Assembly: GCF_000472865.1 (NCBI RefSeq) | Contig: NZ_AXAP01000001.1 | Coordinates: 55,460 to 119,459, forward strand | Direction: 5' to 3' | Source: Bradyrhizobium elkanii WSM2783 | Lineage (GTDB): Bacteria; Pseudomonadota; Alphaproteobacteria; Rhizobiales; Xanthobacteraceae | Length of the DNA: 64,000 bases | Part shown: one piece after another, positions 53,525 to 62,933 of the stretch | How positions within the stretch are numbered: the stretch's first letter is position 1 | Layout: every line of letters starts with the position of its first letter | Notes under the pieces: generated by a model | Told to the model about the DNA's origin: nothing | The model's input: the letters and a program-made list of their open reading frames with translations, nothing else | Database searches by the model: none | Made by a program: the position numbers and the translations under genes

Positions 53525-54258
53525 GCTTGCTGCAGGCCACTGGAATCGCCAAGCGTTATGGAGGGCTCACCGCGCTCTCGGATGTCGAGCTGTCGGTCGG
53601 CGAGGATGAATTCATCGCAGTCATCGGCCCCAACGGTGCCGGCAAATCGACTCTGCTCAATGTCCTGACCGGACTGGTCCTGCCTGACAAGGGCAGAGTG
53701 TTGCTCGAAGGACGCGACATGACGCGGGCCGCGGCTCACAAGCGAGTCCGCGCCGGCTTGGGGCGAACTTTCCAGCACGGGCGGCCGTTCGCGAGGTTGA
53801 GCGTGCTGGAGAACGTCATGGCCGGCGCGGCCATCCGAAGCCGTCGCAGCGAGGCGGAGCTGCGCAAGCGGGCGATGACGGTGCTCGACCAGATGGGTCT
53901 TGCGGCGGACGCGCAGGCGGCGATCGGATCGCTGTCCTATGGTCGCCGGCGCATGGTCGAAATGTGTCGAGCACTCGCCTGCGAACCGCGCGTGCTGTTG
54001 CTTGATGAACCTGCCGCCGGCCTCAACTCTGCCGAGGTTGATCAACTGGCCGACCGGCTCTCGGACCTGCGGGCGAAACATCGGCTCGCCATCGTGTTGA
54101 TCGAGCACAACATGGGCATGGTGATGCGACTGGCGCAGCGCATCGTCGTGCTCAATTTCGGCTGCAAGATTGCCGAGGGCACGCCATCTGAGATCCAGCG
54201 CGATCCCGCAGTGCTGTCGGCTTATCTCGGCGAAGGTCATCGTCATGCTGGCGTGTAA
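53521..54258 (+). CDS. livG: ABC transporter ATPase LivG-type (cassette 3)
   Basis: A 245-residue ATPase with Walker A GPNGAGKST, signature LSYGRRRMVEMCRAL, Walker B VLLLDEPAAGL and switch His in VLIEHNMGMVM. The signature keeps the Gly that cassette 2 LivG has lost. It overlaps livF by 14 bases. Confidence 0.92.
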   Translation: MSLLQATGIAKRYGGLTALSDVELSVGEDEFIAVIGPNGAGKSTLLNVLTGLVLPDKGRVLLEGRDMTRAAAHKRVRAGLGRTFQHGRPFARLSVLENVMAGAAIRSRRSEAELRKRAMTVLDQMGLAADAQAAIGSLSYGRRRMVEMCRALACEPRVLLLDEPAAGLNSAEVDQLADRLSDLRAKHRLAIVLIEHNMGMVMRLAQRIVVLNFGCKIAEGTPSEIQRDPAVLSAYLGEGHRHAGV

Positions 54259-54952
54259 GGATCTGACGGTCGCGTATGGCGACATCGTCGCGCTGCAGAG
54301 CGTGACGCTGGAGGTGGGGCGGGGCGAGACGGTCGCCCTGATCGGCGCCAACGGCGCCGGCAAGACCACGCTGCTGCACGCGATCTCGGGCCTGAACCCG
54401 GTTCAGTCCGGCGACATCATGTTCGAAGGCACATCGGTTGCGCGGCTCGCCAGCGATCGTCGCGTCGCGCTTGGAATCGCCCAGGCGCCGGAAGGCCGGC
54501 GGATTATTCCCGGCCTGACGGTGGAGGAGAACCTGGCGCTCGCCACGGTGAGCTGGCGGCGCTGGCGCCAGCCGATCTCCGGCGATCTCGCACGGGTATT
54601 CGATTTGTTTCCGCGCCTGAAGGAGCGGCGTCGGCAGCTCGGCTGGTCGCTGTCCGGAGGTGAGCAGCAGATGCTGGCGATCGGACGGGCACTGATGGCG
54701 CGCCCGCGCTTGCTGCTGCTCGACGAGCCGTCACTTGGCCTCGCACCGCGCCTGGCCGAAGAAGTCTACGAGCGTGTCAGGCAGATCGCTGATAGCGGGC
54801 TCACAATCCTGGTGGTGGAGCAAAATACGGTCCTGGCGTTGTCGGTGGCGGACCGGGCCTATGTCCTGGAGACGGGCCGCATCGTCCTTCACGGCACCGC
54901 TGACGATCTCAAACAGAACACGCGCGTCCGCGAAGCCTATCTCGGACGCTGA
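54245..54952 (+). CDS. livF: ABC transporter ATPase LivF-type (cassette 3)
   Basis: A 235-residue ATPase with Walker A GANGAGKTT, signature LSGGEQQMLAIGRAL, Walker B LLLLDEPSLGLAP and Gln in the switch position (VVEQNTV). ATG 54245 gives the normal N-terminus MLACKDLTVAYG; the frame upstream to 54170 lies inside livG. Confidence 0.92.
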   Translation: MLACKDLTVAYGDIVALQSVTLEVGRGETVALIGANGAGKTTLLHAISGLNPVQSGDIMFEGTSVARLASDRRVALGIAQAPEGRRIIPGLTVEENLALATVSWRRWRQPISGDLARVFDLFPRLKERRRQLGWSLSGGEQQMLAIGRALMARPRLLLLDEPSLGLAPRLAEEVYERVRQIADSGLTILVVEQNTVLALSVADRAYVLETGRIVLHGTADDLKQNTRVREAYLGR

Positions 54953-54976
54953 CCTCTCGGAAAAGGAGACAAGACA

Positions 54977-56293
54977 ATGTATCCTGACATGACTTCGCGG
55001 TCGAAAGCGCTCTACGAGCGCGCGCTGACGAGCCTGCCGGGTGGCAACACCCGCACAACGGTGTTCATGAAGCCTTATCCGGTCTACGCCGCGAGAGGGG
55101 CGGGGTGCCGGGTCTGGGACGTGGACGGCAATGAGCTGATCGACTGTATCAACAACTTCACCTCCCTGATTCACGGTCATGCCCATCCGGTGCTGATCGA
55201 GGCCGCCACGCGGCAGCTCGCGCTCGGCTCCGCATTCGGCATGCCGACCGAGTCCGAGATTGATCTTGCCGAGCTACTCGCCGCACGCCTGCCGTCGGTG
55301 GACCAGGTGCGGTTCGCCAACTCCGGCACGGAGGCCGTGATGATGGCGTTGAAGGCAGCGCGTGCGTTTACCGGGCGACCGAAGATCGCCAAGTGTGAGG
55401 GCGCGTATCATGGTTCCTACGACTATGCCGAAGTCAGCCTCGATCCGGCGCCGGCAGACTGGAACGGCAACGCGCCAGTCTCCGTTGCCTATGCGAAAGG
55501 CACTCCGGACAACGTGCTGGCCGATGTCGTGACGATCCCCTTCAACGATATTGACGGGGCCGTCAGCCTGATCCGCGAGCACGGCCGCGATCTCGCCTGC
55601 GTGCTGGTCGATCCGATGCCGAACCGCGCCGGGCTCGTACCTGCCGACAGGGCCTATCTGGAGGCGCTGCGCCAGGCGACGCGTGAAGTCGGCGCGTTGC
55701 TGGTATTCGATGAGGTGATTTCCTTCCGCCTCGGCTACCACGGCGCCCAGGGACTGTGGGGCATCGATCCTGACCTGACCACGCTCGGCAAGATCATCGG
55801 CGGCGGGTTTCCGGTCGGCGCGATCGCCGGCAAGAGGGATGTCATGGCGGTATTCGATCCGAGCAAGGGTAAACCCGCGCTGCCTCATGGCGGTACGTTC
55901 TCGGCCAATCCGGTCACCATGCGCGCCGGCCTCGCGGCCATGGAGCTACTGGACGAGAACGCATTCGTGCGTCTGGATGCGATCGGCGAGGCCGTGCGAA
56001 AGGGCATCAACGATGCATTCCGTCGCCATGGCTTACCGGGCACCGCGGTCGGTCTTGGGTCGCTGCTGAAGATCCACTTCTCCGAACGGCCAATCCGCGA
56101 CTACCGGTCGGCCTACATGACCGAAGGCGAGGCCAAACGGCAGACCCTGTTCAATCTGGAGTTTCTCAATCGCGGCATTCTCGCCGCCGGCTATGGCCTG
56201 ATGGCGCTGTCGCTGCCGATGACGGACGCTGATGTCGAGATCATCATCGGTGCGGCATCGGACGCACTGGCGCAGGTTGCTGCAAAAGCCTGA
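54977..56293 (+). CDS. Class III aminotransferase, glutamate-1-semialdehyde aminomutase-like
   Basis: A 438-residue PLP enzyme of the HemL subgroup. N-terminal SLPGGNTRTTVFMKPYP, FANSGTEAVMMALKAARAFTG, HGSYDYAE, VFDEVISFRLGYHG, Lys272 in TTLGKIIGGGFPVGA as the Schiff-base lysine, and GGTFSANPVTM. The operon position between an importer and HyuBA argues against haem synthesis; it more likely transaminates the omega- or beta-amino acid released by the hydrolase. AGGAGA lies ahead of the ATG. Confidence 0.88.
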   Translation: MYPDMTSRSKALYERALTSLPGGNTRTTVFMKPYPVYAARGAGCRVWDVDGNELIDCINNFTSLIHGHAHPVLIEAATRQLALGSAFGMPTESEIDLAELLAARLPSVDQVRFANSGTEAVMMALKAARAFTGRPKIAKCEGAYHGSYDYAEVSLDPAPADWNGNAPVSVAYAKGTPDNVLADVVTIPFNDIDGAVSLIREHGRDLACVLVDPMPNRAGLVPADRAYLEALRQATREVGALLVFDEVISFRLGYHGAQGLWGIDPDLTTLGKIIGGGFPVGAIAGKRDVMAVFDPSKGKPALPHGGTFSANPVTMRAGLAAMELLDENAFVRLDAIGEAVRKGINDAFRRHGLPGTAVGLGSLLKIHFSERPIRDYRSAYMTEGEAKRQTLFNLEFLNRGILAAGYGLMALSLPMTDADVEIIIGAASDALAQVAAKA

Positions 56294-56387
56294 CGCGTCC
56301 TTGTGTTGTTGAGGTTGGTAAGGCGCCGCGTGGGAGCCAATCGGGCCATCACGCCGCAAAGCAATATTGTCTGAGATAGGTGCGAGA

Positions 56388-58058
56388 ATGCCCCACAAGG
56401 TCGATCCCATCACTCGGTCCGTCGTTCAGCATCGGCTGAGCTCGATCGTGGCGGAAATGGGCGAAGCAATGCTTCGCACATCCTATTCACAGATCCTCAA
56501 CTCGAGCCGTGATTTTTCACTCGCGATCTGTGACACCCAATCCCGGCTGATCGCCCAAGCCGACCATATCCCCGTCCATGTCGGCGCGCTGCCCTGGGCG
56601 ACGCGTGCGGTGGAGGAGCGCTTCGAGAAGGTCGCGCCCGGCGACGTCATCCTGATGAATGATCCCTATCACGGCGGCAGCCATCTGCCTGATCTGACCG
56701 CGTTCGTGCCGGTATTCGACGGCGATCGGCGGCTGTTCTGGAGCATCGTGCGTGCGCACCAGAGCGATATCGGCGGCGCGACGCATGGTGCCTACAATCC
56801 GGATGCCACTGAAATCTGGCAGGAAGGATTGCGCGTTCCGCCCATCAAGCTCTATGAGGCCGGCCGGCTGCGCGACGATATCCTCGACATGCTGGCGCTG
56901 AATGTGCGCAATCCCTACGACTTCCGGGGTGACCTTGCGGCCATGATCGGCGCTGCGCACATGGGCGAGCGGCGGATGGGGAGGCTGTTTGCCGAATTCG
57001 GCGCGCCCGTCGTCGAAGCTGCGATCGAATCGATTCTCGATGCCGCCGAGCAGCAGACGCGTGCGGTGGTCTCGACCTGGAAGGACGGCGTGTTCTATGG
57101 GGAAGCCTTCCTCGACGATGACGGTCATGGTCGCAGTGATATCCGCATTGCTGCCAAGGTCACCAAGTCAGGCAGCAAGATCGAGGTCGATCTGTCGGAA
57201 TCCGACCCGCAGAGCACGAGCTTCGTCAATTCGTCGCACGCCAACATGCATGCGGCGGTGGTGATGGCGTTTGCGTATCTGATCGATGCTGAAATTCCCA
57301 AGAACGCTGGCGCATTGCGGCCGCTCACGGTGGTTGCCAAGCAGGGCACGATCGTTTGGGCCGATCCGGGCCGGCCGGTGACGCTGTGCACCAGCCATCC
57401 GTCCAACGAGATCGTGGAGGCGGTGATCAAGGCGCTCTCGGCATCTTGTCCGGACCGAGCCATGGGGGGCTGGAGCCGGCGATTCCGTATCGCGGTGCAG
57501 GGCGAGGATCCTCGCAGCGGGCGCAGCTTCATCTGGCATATGTTTCAGGCGCGCCCGGGCGGTGGCGCTTCGTCGCGCGGTGACGGCTGGTCCTCGATCG
57601 GCGAATGGCACACGGTCGGCGGACTCAAGTTCGGCAGCATCGAGGTCGCGGAGGCGCGTTTCCCGTTGCACTTTCGTCATCATGAGTATCGGCCCGACTC
57701 CGGCGGTGACGGTCAGTTCCGCGGCGGCCTCGGGGTTGCGCTTGACCTCGTCTTCGAAGTCGAGAAGACCGCGCTCGGCAACACGGCGGGCGACGGAACC
57801 CGGCACGGCGCGTGTGGCATGCTGGGTGGGAAGGACGGTGCGCCGCATCACTACCGTCTGCTGTCCGCCGGACGGCCGCCGCGTGTGTTGCGAACCAAAG
57901 AGGTCGGCATCGAGATTCATCCGGGAGATTGCCTCGAAGTGCGCTCTGCCGGCGGCGGAGGATGGGGGCTGCCGGAGCGACGCACGGAGCAGGCGCGCCG
58001 ACGCGATGAGGTGTGCGGCTTCGTGACTTCAAGCTCAACGACAGAAGTGGTTCAGTAA
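56388..58058 (+). CDS. hyuB: Hydantoinase/oxoprolinase subunit B family protein
   Basis: A 556-residue protein of the HyuB family, usual length. ITRSVVQHRLSSIVAEMG and LRTSYSQILNSSRDFSLAI at the N-terminus, then GDVILMNDPYHGGSHLPDLT with the conserved metal-site Asp/His, RAHQSDIGG, and the C-terminal GGGGWGLPERR. HyuB works with HyuA in ATP-dependent opening of cyclic amides (hydantoins, 5-oxoproline, caprolactam). ATG 56388 is preferred to the TTG at 56367. The hyuA start follows the stop by 2 bp. Confidence 0.92.
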   Translation: MPHKVDPITRSVVQHRLSSIVAEMGEAMLRTSYSQILNSSRDFSLAICDTQSRLIAQADHIPVHVGALPWATRAVEERFEKVAPGDVILMNDPYHGGSHLPDLTAFVPVFDGDRRLFWSIVRAHQSDIGGATHGAYNPDATEIWQEGLRVPPIKLYEAGRLRDDILDMLALNVRNPYDFRGDLAAMIGAAHMGERRMGRLFAEFGAPVVEAAIESILDAAEQQTRAVVSTWKDGVFYGEAFLDDDGHGRSDIRIAAKVTKSGSKIEVDLSESDPQSTSFVNSSHANMHAAVVMAFAYLIDAEIPKNAGALRPLTVVAKQGTIVWADPGRPVTLCTSHPSNEIVEAVIKALSASCPDRAMGGWSRRFRIAVQGEDPRSGRSFIWHMFQARPGGGASSRGDGWSSIGEWHTVGGLKFGSIEVAEARFPLHFRHHEYRPDSGGDGQFRGGLGVALDLVFEVEKTALGNTAGDGTRHGACGMLGGKDGAPHHYRLLSAGRPPRVLRTKEVGIEIHPGDCLEVRSAGGGGWGLPERRTEQARRRDEVCGFVTSSSTTEVVQ

Positions 58059-58060
58059 CG

Positions 58061-60121
58061 ATGTTGACGATCGGCATTGACGTTGGCGGTACCTTCACCG
58101 ATCTGGTCGCCATCGACGCGACCGGGCGCACCGTATTCGCGAAATCGCCTTCCACGCCGCAGGATCAGTCGATCGGCGTGATGAGTGGGCTCGACGAACT
58201 CGCGCGCCGCCTCGACCTGTCGCGCGCTGAGATGCTGGCGATGACACAGCGACTGGTGCACGGCACCACGGTTGCGACGAACGCGCTGCTTGAACGCAAG
58301 GGCGCGAAGGTTGCACTCGTGACCACGGAAGGCCACCGCGACGTGATCGAGATGCGCGAGGGATTGAAAGGCAACCGCTACGACCTGCGGACGCCGCCGC
58401 CGGAGCCGCTGGTGCCGCGCGAGCTGCGCTTCGGCGTGCGCGAGCGACTGCGGCCCAACGGTGAGGTGCTGGCCCCGCTCGACGAAGCTTCGCTCGGCGA
58501 GCCTATCGCGGCGATCCGTGCCTCCGGCGCCACGTCGGTCGCGGTCTGCTTCCTGCATTCCTACCGCAACCCCGCCCATGAGATCGCGGCAGCCGAGCGG
58601 CTTGCGCGCGAGCTGCCTGGTGTCAGCGTGTCGCGCTCGAGCGACGTGCTACCGCAGATCAAGGAGTACGAGCGCGTCTCCACCACGATCGTGAATGCCT
58701 ATGTGGGCCCGGCCGTGCGACATTATCTGACCGGGCTCGAGCGCCGCCTCGCCGAAGCGGGCTTCAAGGGCAGCCTGTTCATCATCCTCTCCCATGGCGG
58801 CATGGCTCCGGTGGAGGAAGCCGGGCGCCTCGCGGCGGCGACTGTGCTGTCCGGTCCGGCGGGCGGCATCTCCGGTTGCCGGCGGTGTGCGGAACTGCTC
58901 GGGCTGCCGGATCTTGTGCCCTTCGATATGGGCGGTACCAGCACCGATATTTCCCTGATTGCGGACGGCCGCGCCACGCTCTCGGCGGATGGAGGACTGG
59001 CGGATCAGCGCATTGCGCTGCGCAGCCTTGATATCGCCAGCATCGCGGCGGGCGGAGGGTCGATCGCCAGTGTTGATGCTGGCGGTATCTTTCGCGTCGG
59101 TCCCGAAAGCGCCGGCTCAATGCCAGGGCCAGCCAGCTATGGCAACGGCGGCACGGAGCCGACGGTAACGGACGCAAACATCGTCTTAGGCTATCTCGAT
59201 GCGGCAGCTTTCATGGGCGGTCGGCGTCCCCTGGACCGAGTTGCGGCGGAGACGGCGGTCGATCGCCTGGCGGCTTCGCTCGGAGTGACGCGCATCGAGG
59301 CGGCTGCCGGCATCTATCGACTGGTCAATCTGAAAATGGCCGATGGCATCCGATTGATGACCTTGCGTCGTGGTGTCGATCCGCGGAGATTCGCACTCCT
59401 CAGCTTCGGCGGAGCCGCGGGACTGCACGCCGCCGAAGTGGCGCGCGAGCTCGACATCAAGCGGATCATCGTGCCGACGGAAGCCTCAGTGCTGTCAGCT
59501 TGGGGGATGCTGACCAGTGACCTGCGCTACGAGGTGAGCCGTACCCATTTCGAGGCAGGCACCCGTACGACCGCGTCGGACATTCGCAAGATTTTTGCGC
59601 ATATCGAGGGGCAGGCCGCGGAGCGGTTGCGCGGCTGGTTTGACGGGCCGATCGCAACGGAACGCTCCGCCGAAATGCGCTATGGCGAGCAGGTGTTCGA
59701 GGTCGACGTACCGCTCAGTGACGTCAACCTGACTGCGTCGTCGCTGGTTGCCGACATTGAAGAGCGGTTTCATCGTCGTCACGAGGAGCTCTATACCTAC
59801 GCCTCCCGCGATCAGGAAGTTGTGTTCGTCAATGCGCGAGCCGCAGCCGTTGGTGCAGTTCCCAGAACTGCGCAAGCCAATGCGCCGACGCCGGCGACCG
59901 AGCCAAGTGCGCGACCCGCCGCCAAACGGCAGGCCTTCTTTGGCAGTTGGCGCGAGGTGCCAGTCTACGCCCTGGAAAGACTGCGCCCGGGGCATGTGCT
60001 GGAAGGCCCCGCGATCATCGAGGCCGAGACGACAACAGTCGTCATCAACAGTGGCGATCGCGCGGCGGTGAATGCGCTGGGATGGCTCGATATCGAGCTT
60101 GGGGTCGCGGGAGAGGTTTAG
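58061..60121 (+). CDS. hyuA: Hydantoinase/oxoprolinase subunit A family protein
   Basis: A 686-residue ATPase subunit of the HyuA/oxoprolinase family. The ASKHA phosphate loop GIDVGGTFTDLVAID is at the N-terminus, HGTTVATNALLERKGAKVALVTT follows, then FDMGGTSTDISLI, AAGGGSIASVDAGG and FGGAAGLHAAEVAREL. It phosphorylates the lactam or imide oxygen with ATP while HyuB completes ring opening. With the aminotransferase upstream and the aldehyde dehydrogenase debris downstream, the arrangement matches a lactam-to-dicarboxylate route. Confidence 0.92.
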   Translation: MLTIGIDVGGTFTDLVAIDATGRTVFAKSPSTPQDQSIGVMSGLDELARRLDLSRAEMLAMTQRLVHGTTVATNALLERKGAKVALVTTEGHRDVIEMREGLKGNRYDLRTPPPEPLVPRELRFGVRERLRPNGEVLAPLDEASLGEPIAAIRASGATSVAVCFLHSYRNPAHEIAAAERLARELPGVSVSRSSDVLPQIKEYERVSTTIVNAYVGPAVRHYLTGLERRLAEAGFKGSLFIILSHGGMAPVEEAGRLAAATVLSGPAGGISGCRRCAELLGLPDLVPFDMGGTSTDISLIADGRATLSADGGLADQRIALRSLDIASIAAGGGSIASVDAGGIFRVGPESAGSMPGPASYGNGGTEPTVTDANIVLGYLDAAAFMGGRRPLDRVAAETAVDRLAASLGVTRIEAAAGIYRLVNLKMADGIRLMTLRRGVDPRRFALLSFGGAAGLHAAEVARELDIKRIIVPTEASVLSAWGMLTSDLRYEVSRTHFEAGTRTTASDIRKIFAHIEGQAAERLRGWFDGPIATERSAEMRYGEQVFEVDVPLSDVNLTASSLVADIEERFHRRHEELYTYASRDQEVVFVNARAAAVGAVPRTAQANAPTPATEPSARPAAKRQAFFGSWREVPVYALERLRPGHVLEGPAIIEAETTTVVINSGDRAAVNALGWLDIELGVAGEV

Positions 60122-60130
60122 GGCCGAAGC

Positions 60131-60616
60131 TTGTTGCCACATGGGGTGCTCGGGGGAGCTTCTATCGAGCATGGCCGCAAGTTTCAGCTTGAAATGGGGG
60201 GTAAGAATCCGTTTGTTGTGCTCGACGACGCAGATCTCACCGTCGCCGTGGAGGCTGCTGTGAATTCTGCCTTCTTCTCGACCGGCCAACGCTGCACGGC
60301 CTCTTCCCGCCTCATCGTGACGAAGGGCGTCCACGACAAATTCATGGCCGCGCTCCGTGAACGTCTCAAAAACATCGTCGTGGACGACACGCCGTTCGGC
60401 CTTTCCTCTGGCATAGCCACGACGAATCTCAAGCATGCCACACATTTCAAGCGCAATGCGGAAGCTGGCATGGTGATGGTGAACCTACCTACTGCGGGCG
60501 TCGATTTCCATGTACCGTTCGGTGGCCGCAAGAGCTCCTCTTACGGATCGAGAGAGCAGGGCAAATATGCCGCCGAATTCTTCACCACGGTGAAGACGGC
60601 ATATACGTTGCCCTGA
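60131..60616 (+). pseudogene. Aldehyde dehydrogenase remnant (2,5-dioxovalerate/KGSA dehydrogenase-like), N-truncated and internally deleted
   Basis: The frame starts abruptly within an aldehyde dehydrogenase at KFQLEMGGKNPFVVLDD (the catalytic Glu region), runs through GQRCTASSR (catalytic Cys) to ERLKNIVVDD, then jumps directly to the C-terminal end NAEAGMVMVNLPTAGVDFH...VPFGGRK and EFFTTVKTAYTLP. The NAD-binding first half and roughly 130-140 residues of the catalytic domain are missing, from knowledge of the family length near 480. The fragment cannot fold as an active enzyme. It closely follows alpha-ketoglutarate semialdehyde dehydrogenases. It sits 10 bp after hyuA, so the operon once had its own aldehyde oxidation step. 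Confidence 0.82.
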
Positions 60617-60667
60617 TAGACATGAAAGTGGAGGCGGAGCACCCCAGCGGAGCATAAGGATGAGGCG

Positions 60668-62868
60668 ATGAACGAGATAATTGGTTACCCCGACCCCGGC
60701 CTCGACCTGTCGGACGGCTTCAAGCCGCACACCTCGCACTGGGGCGTGTTCTCGGCGCGTCACAGCGAGGCTGGACTCGAAGTCAGGCCTTATGCGGGGG
60801 ATCCTGATCCGAACGGCATCATCGGCAACTTCCCCGGCGCGTTGCGCCACCAGGCTCGCATCGCCCAGCCGGCGATCCGCCGCGGCTGGCTTGAGCGTGG
60901 TCCCGGCCCCGATGATCGCCGCGGCCGCGACGAATTCGTGTCCGTCAGCTGGGAGAAGGCGCTCGACCTCCTGGCCGGTGAGCTATCGCGCATCCGCGAC
61001 ACACGCGGCCCCGGTGCGGTCTTCGGCGGTTCCTATGGCTGGTCGAGCGCCGGCCGCTTTCATCACGCACAGAGCCAAGTTCACCGCTTCCTCAACATCG
61101 CGATGGGCGGCTATGTGCGTTCGGTAAACACCTATTCCTCGGGTGCGTCCTCGGTGCTGCTGCCGCAGATCCTGACGGGTTACGAAGACATCACCAAGCG
61201 CAACGTCACCTGGGAGCAGATCGCGGCCGAAAGCGAGATCGTGCTGGCGTTCGGCGGCATGGCGCTGAAGAACTCCATGGTGGCCGGCGGTTCGATCAGC
61301 AAGCATGTCGAGCGCGGCGCCATGGCCGCGGCGCGCCGGCGCGGCTGCGAGTTCATCCTGGTCAGCCCGCTGCGTGACGATCTGCCCGCGGAGGCCGGTG
61401 CCGAATGGATGACGCTCGTGCCCGGCACCGACACGGGCAACCCAAGAACGCCGAGTGGACCGCCGCGATCTGTGGTGTCGACGCGAACACGATCAGGAAA
61501 CTCGCCCGTCGGCTTGCCGGACGGCGCGCGCTGATCACCGTTTCCCATTCCCTGCAGCGCTCGGAGCACGGCGAGCAGCCGGTCTGGATGGGCATGGTGC
61601 TGGCGGCGGCTCTGGGCCAGATCGGCCTGCCTGGAGGTGGCTACGCTTATTCGCTCGGCGCGATCGGCTATTACGGCCGCCGCGTGAATGACGTGCCGGG
61701 GCCGACGCTAGGGCAAGGCCGCAATGGTGTCGCGGATTTCATTCCAGTGGCGCGCATCGCCGATATGCTGCTCAATCCCGGCACCACCTATCGCTACAAT
61801 GGCGAGACACGCGTCTATCCGGACATCCGGCTCGTCTACTGGGCAGGCGGCAATCCCTTCCATCACCACCAGGATCTCAACCGCCTGCGCAAAGCCTTCG
61901 CTCGCCTCGACACGCTGGTTGTGCATGAGCTCGCCTGGACCGCCACGGCCCGGCACGCCGACATCGTTCTGCCCTGCACGATGACGCTCGAGCGCGAGGA
62001 CATCGGCTATTCCACCAACGATCCGCTGATGATCGCCATGCACCGGATCGCCGAACCGTTTGGCCTTGCGCGCGATGACTATGAGATCTTCTCCGATATT
62101 GCCGAGCGTCTCGGGAGTCGTGAGGCCTTCACCGAAGGCCGCACGGCACGGCAGTGGCTGGCACATCTCTACGAACCGACCCGCGCCTCGCTCGCCGCGC
62201 GCGGCCTCGCGGCTCCGAGCTTCGAGGAATTCTGGGAGCGCGGCAGCATGATCGTGCCGCAACACCTCGACGACGGCGGCAGGCTGCGCCGCTTCCGCGA
62301 GGATCCGATCGCTCATCCCCTTCCGACGCCGAGCGGACGCATCGAGATTTTCTCGACGAAGATTGCGGGCCATGGCGACGCAGACTGTCCGGGCCATCCG
62401 GTCTGGCTCGAGAAGACAGATGTGCCCAAGCCGGGCTCGCCGTGTTTCCTCGTCGCCAATCAGCCGGTGACGCGTCTGCATAGCCAGCTCGACTTCGGCG
62501 GACATTCGGCCGGGGCCAAGCATCGCGGCCGCGAGGTCGCGCGCATGAACCCGCGCGATGCGGACGTTCGCGGAATCGCGGATGGCGACATCATCCGCCT
62601 GTTCAACGAACGCGGCGCCTGCCTTGCCGCGGTGCACATCACCGATGGCATCGCTCCCGGTGTTGTCCAGCTACCGACCGGCGCGTGGTACGACCCGATG
62701 GATCCGGGGGAAGAGACACCACTCTGCGTTCACGGCAATCCGAATGTGCTCACCCGCGACGTCGGCACCTCGTCCTTCGCGCAAGGCTGCACCGGCCAGC
62801 TTACGGCTGTCGAGGTGGAGCGGTTCAGCGGCAATCTGCCGCCGATCCGCGCTGTCGATCCGATGTAG
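60668..62868 (+). pseudogene. Molybdopterin (bis-MGD) oxidoreductase of the DMSO/biotin sulfoxide reductase type, internally deleted and frameshifted
   Basis: Two frames make up one protein. Frame A (60668-61534) carries the N-terminal domain with HWGVFSARHSE, SWEKALDLLAGEL, GGSYGWSSAGRFHH and the probable Mo-ligand Ser in NTYSSGASS. Frame B (from about 61435 to 62868) carries SLQRSEHGEQPVWMG, YWAGGNPFHHHQDLNRL, LPCTMTLEREDIG and the C-terminal cap ending near AVEVERFSG. The frames meet at about 61430-61445, where the text jumps from LVPGTDT to GQPKNAEW. About 50 residues normally found there are missing, so a deletion and not a single-base error caused the shift. Substrates of intact relatives are S- or N-oxides. 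No Tat signal is seen, as in BisC. Confidence 0.83.
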
Positions 62869-62870
62869 CG

Positions 62871-62893
62871 GACGTGACATGCCTGATCACGTC
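62871..62893. terminator. Short stem-loop between converging genes
   Basis: GACGTGA (62871-62877) and TCACGTC (62887-62893) pair perfectly around a 9-nt loop directly after the Mo-enzyme stop. No T tract follows on either strand, so if it ends transcription it is atypical; it may only stabilise the 3' end. Confidence 0.3.
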
Positions 62894-62933
62894 TGAGCTC
62901 TGATCGCATCGGACTGAGCGAGAATCGACGAGC

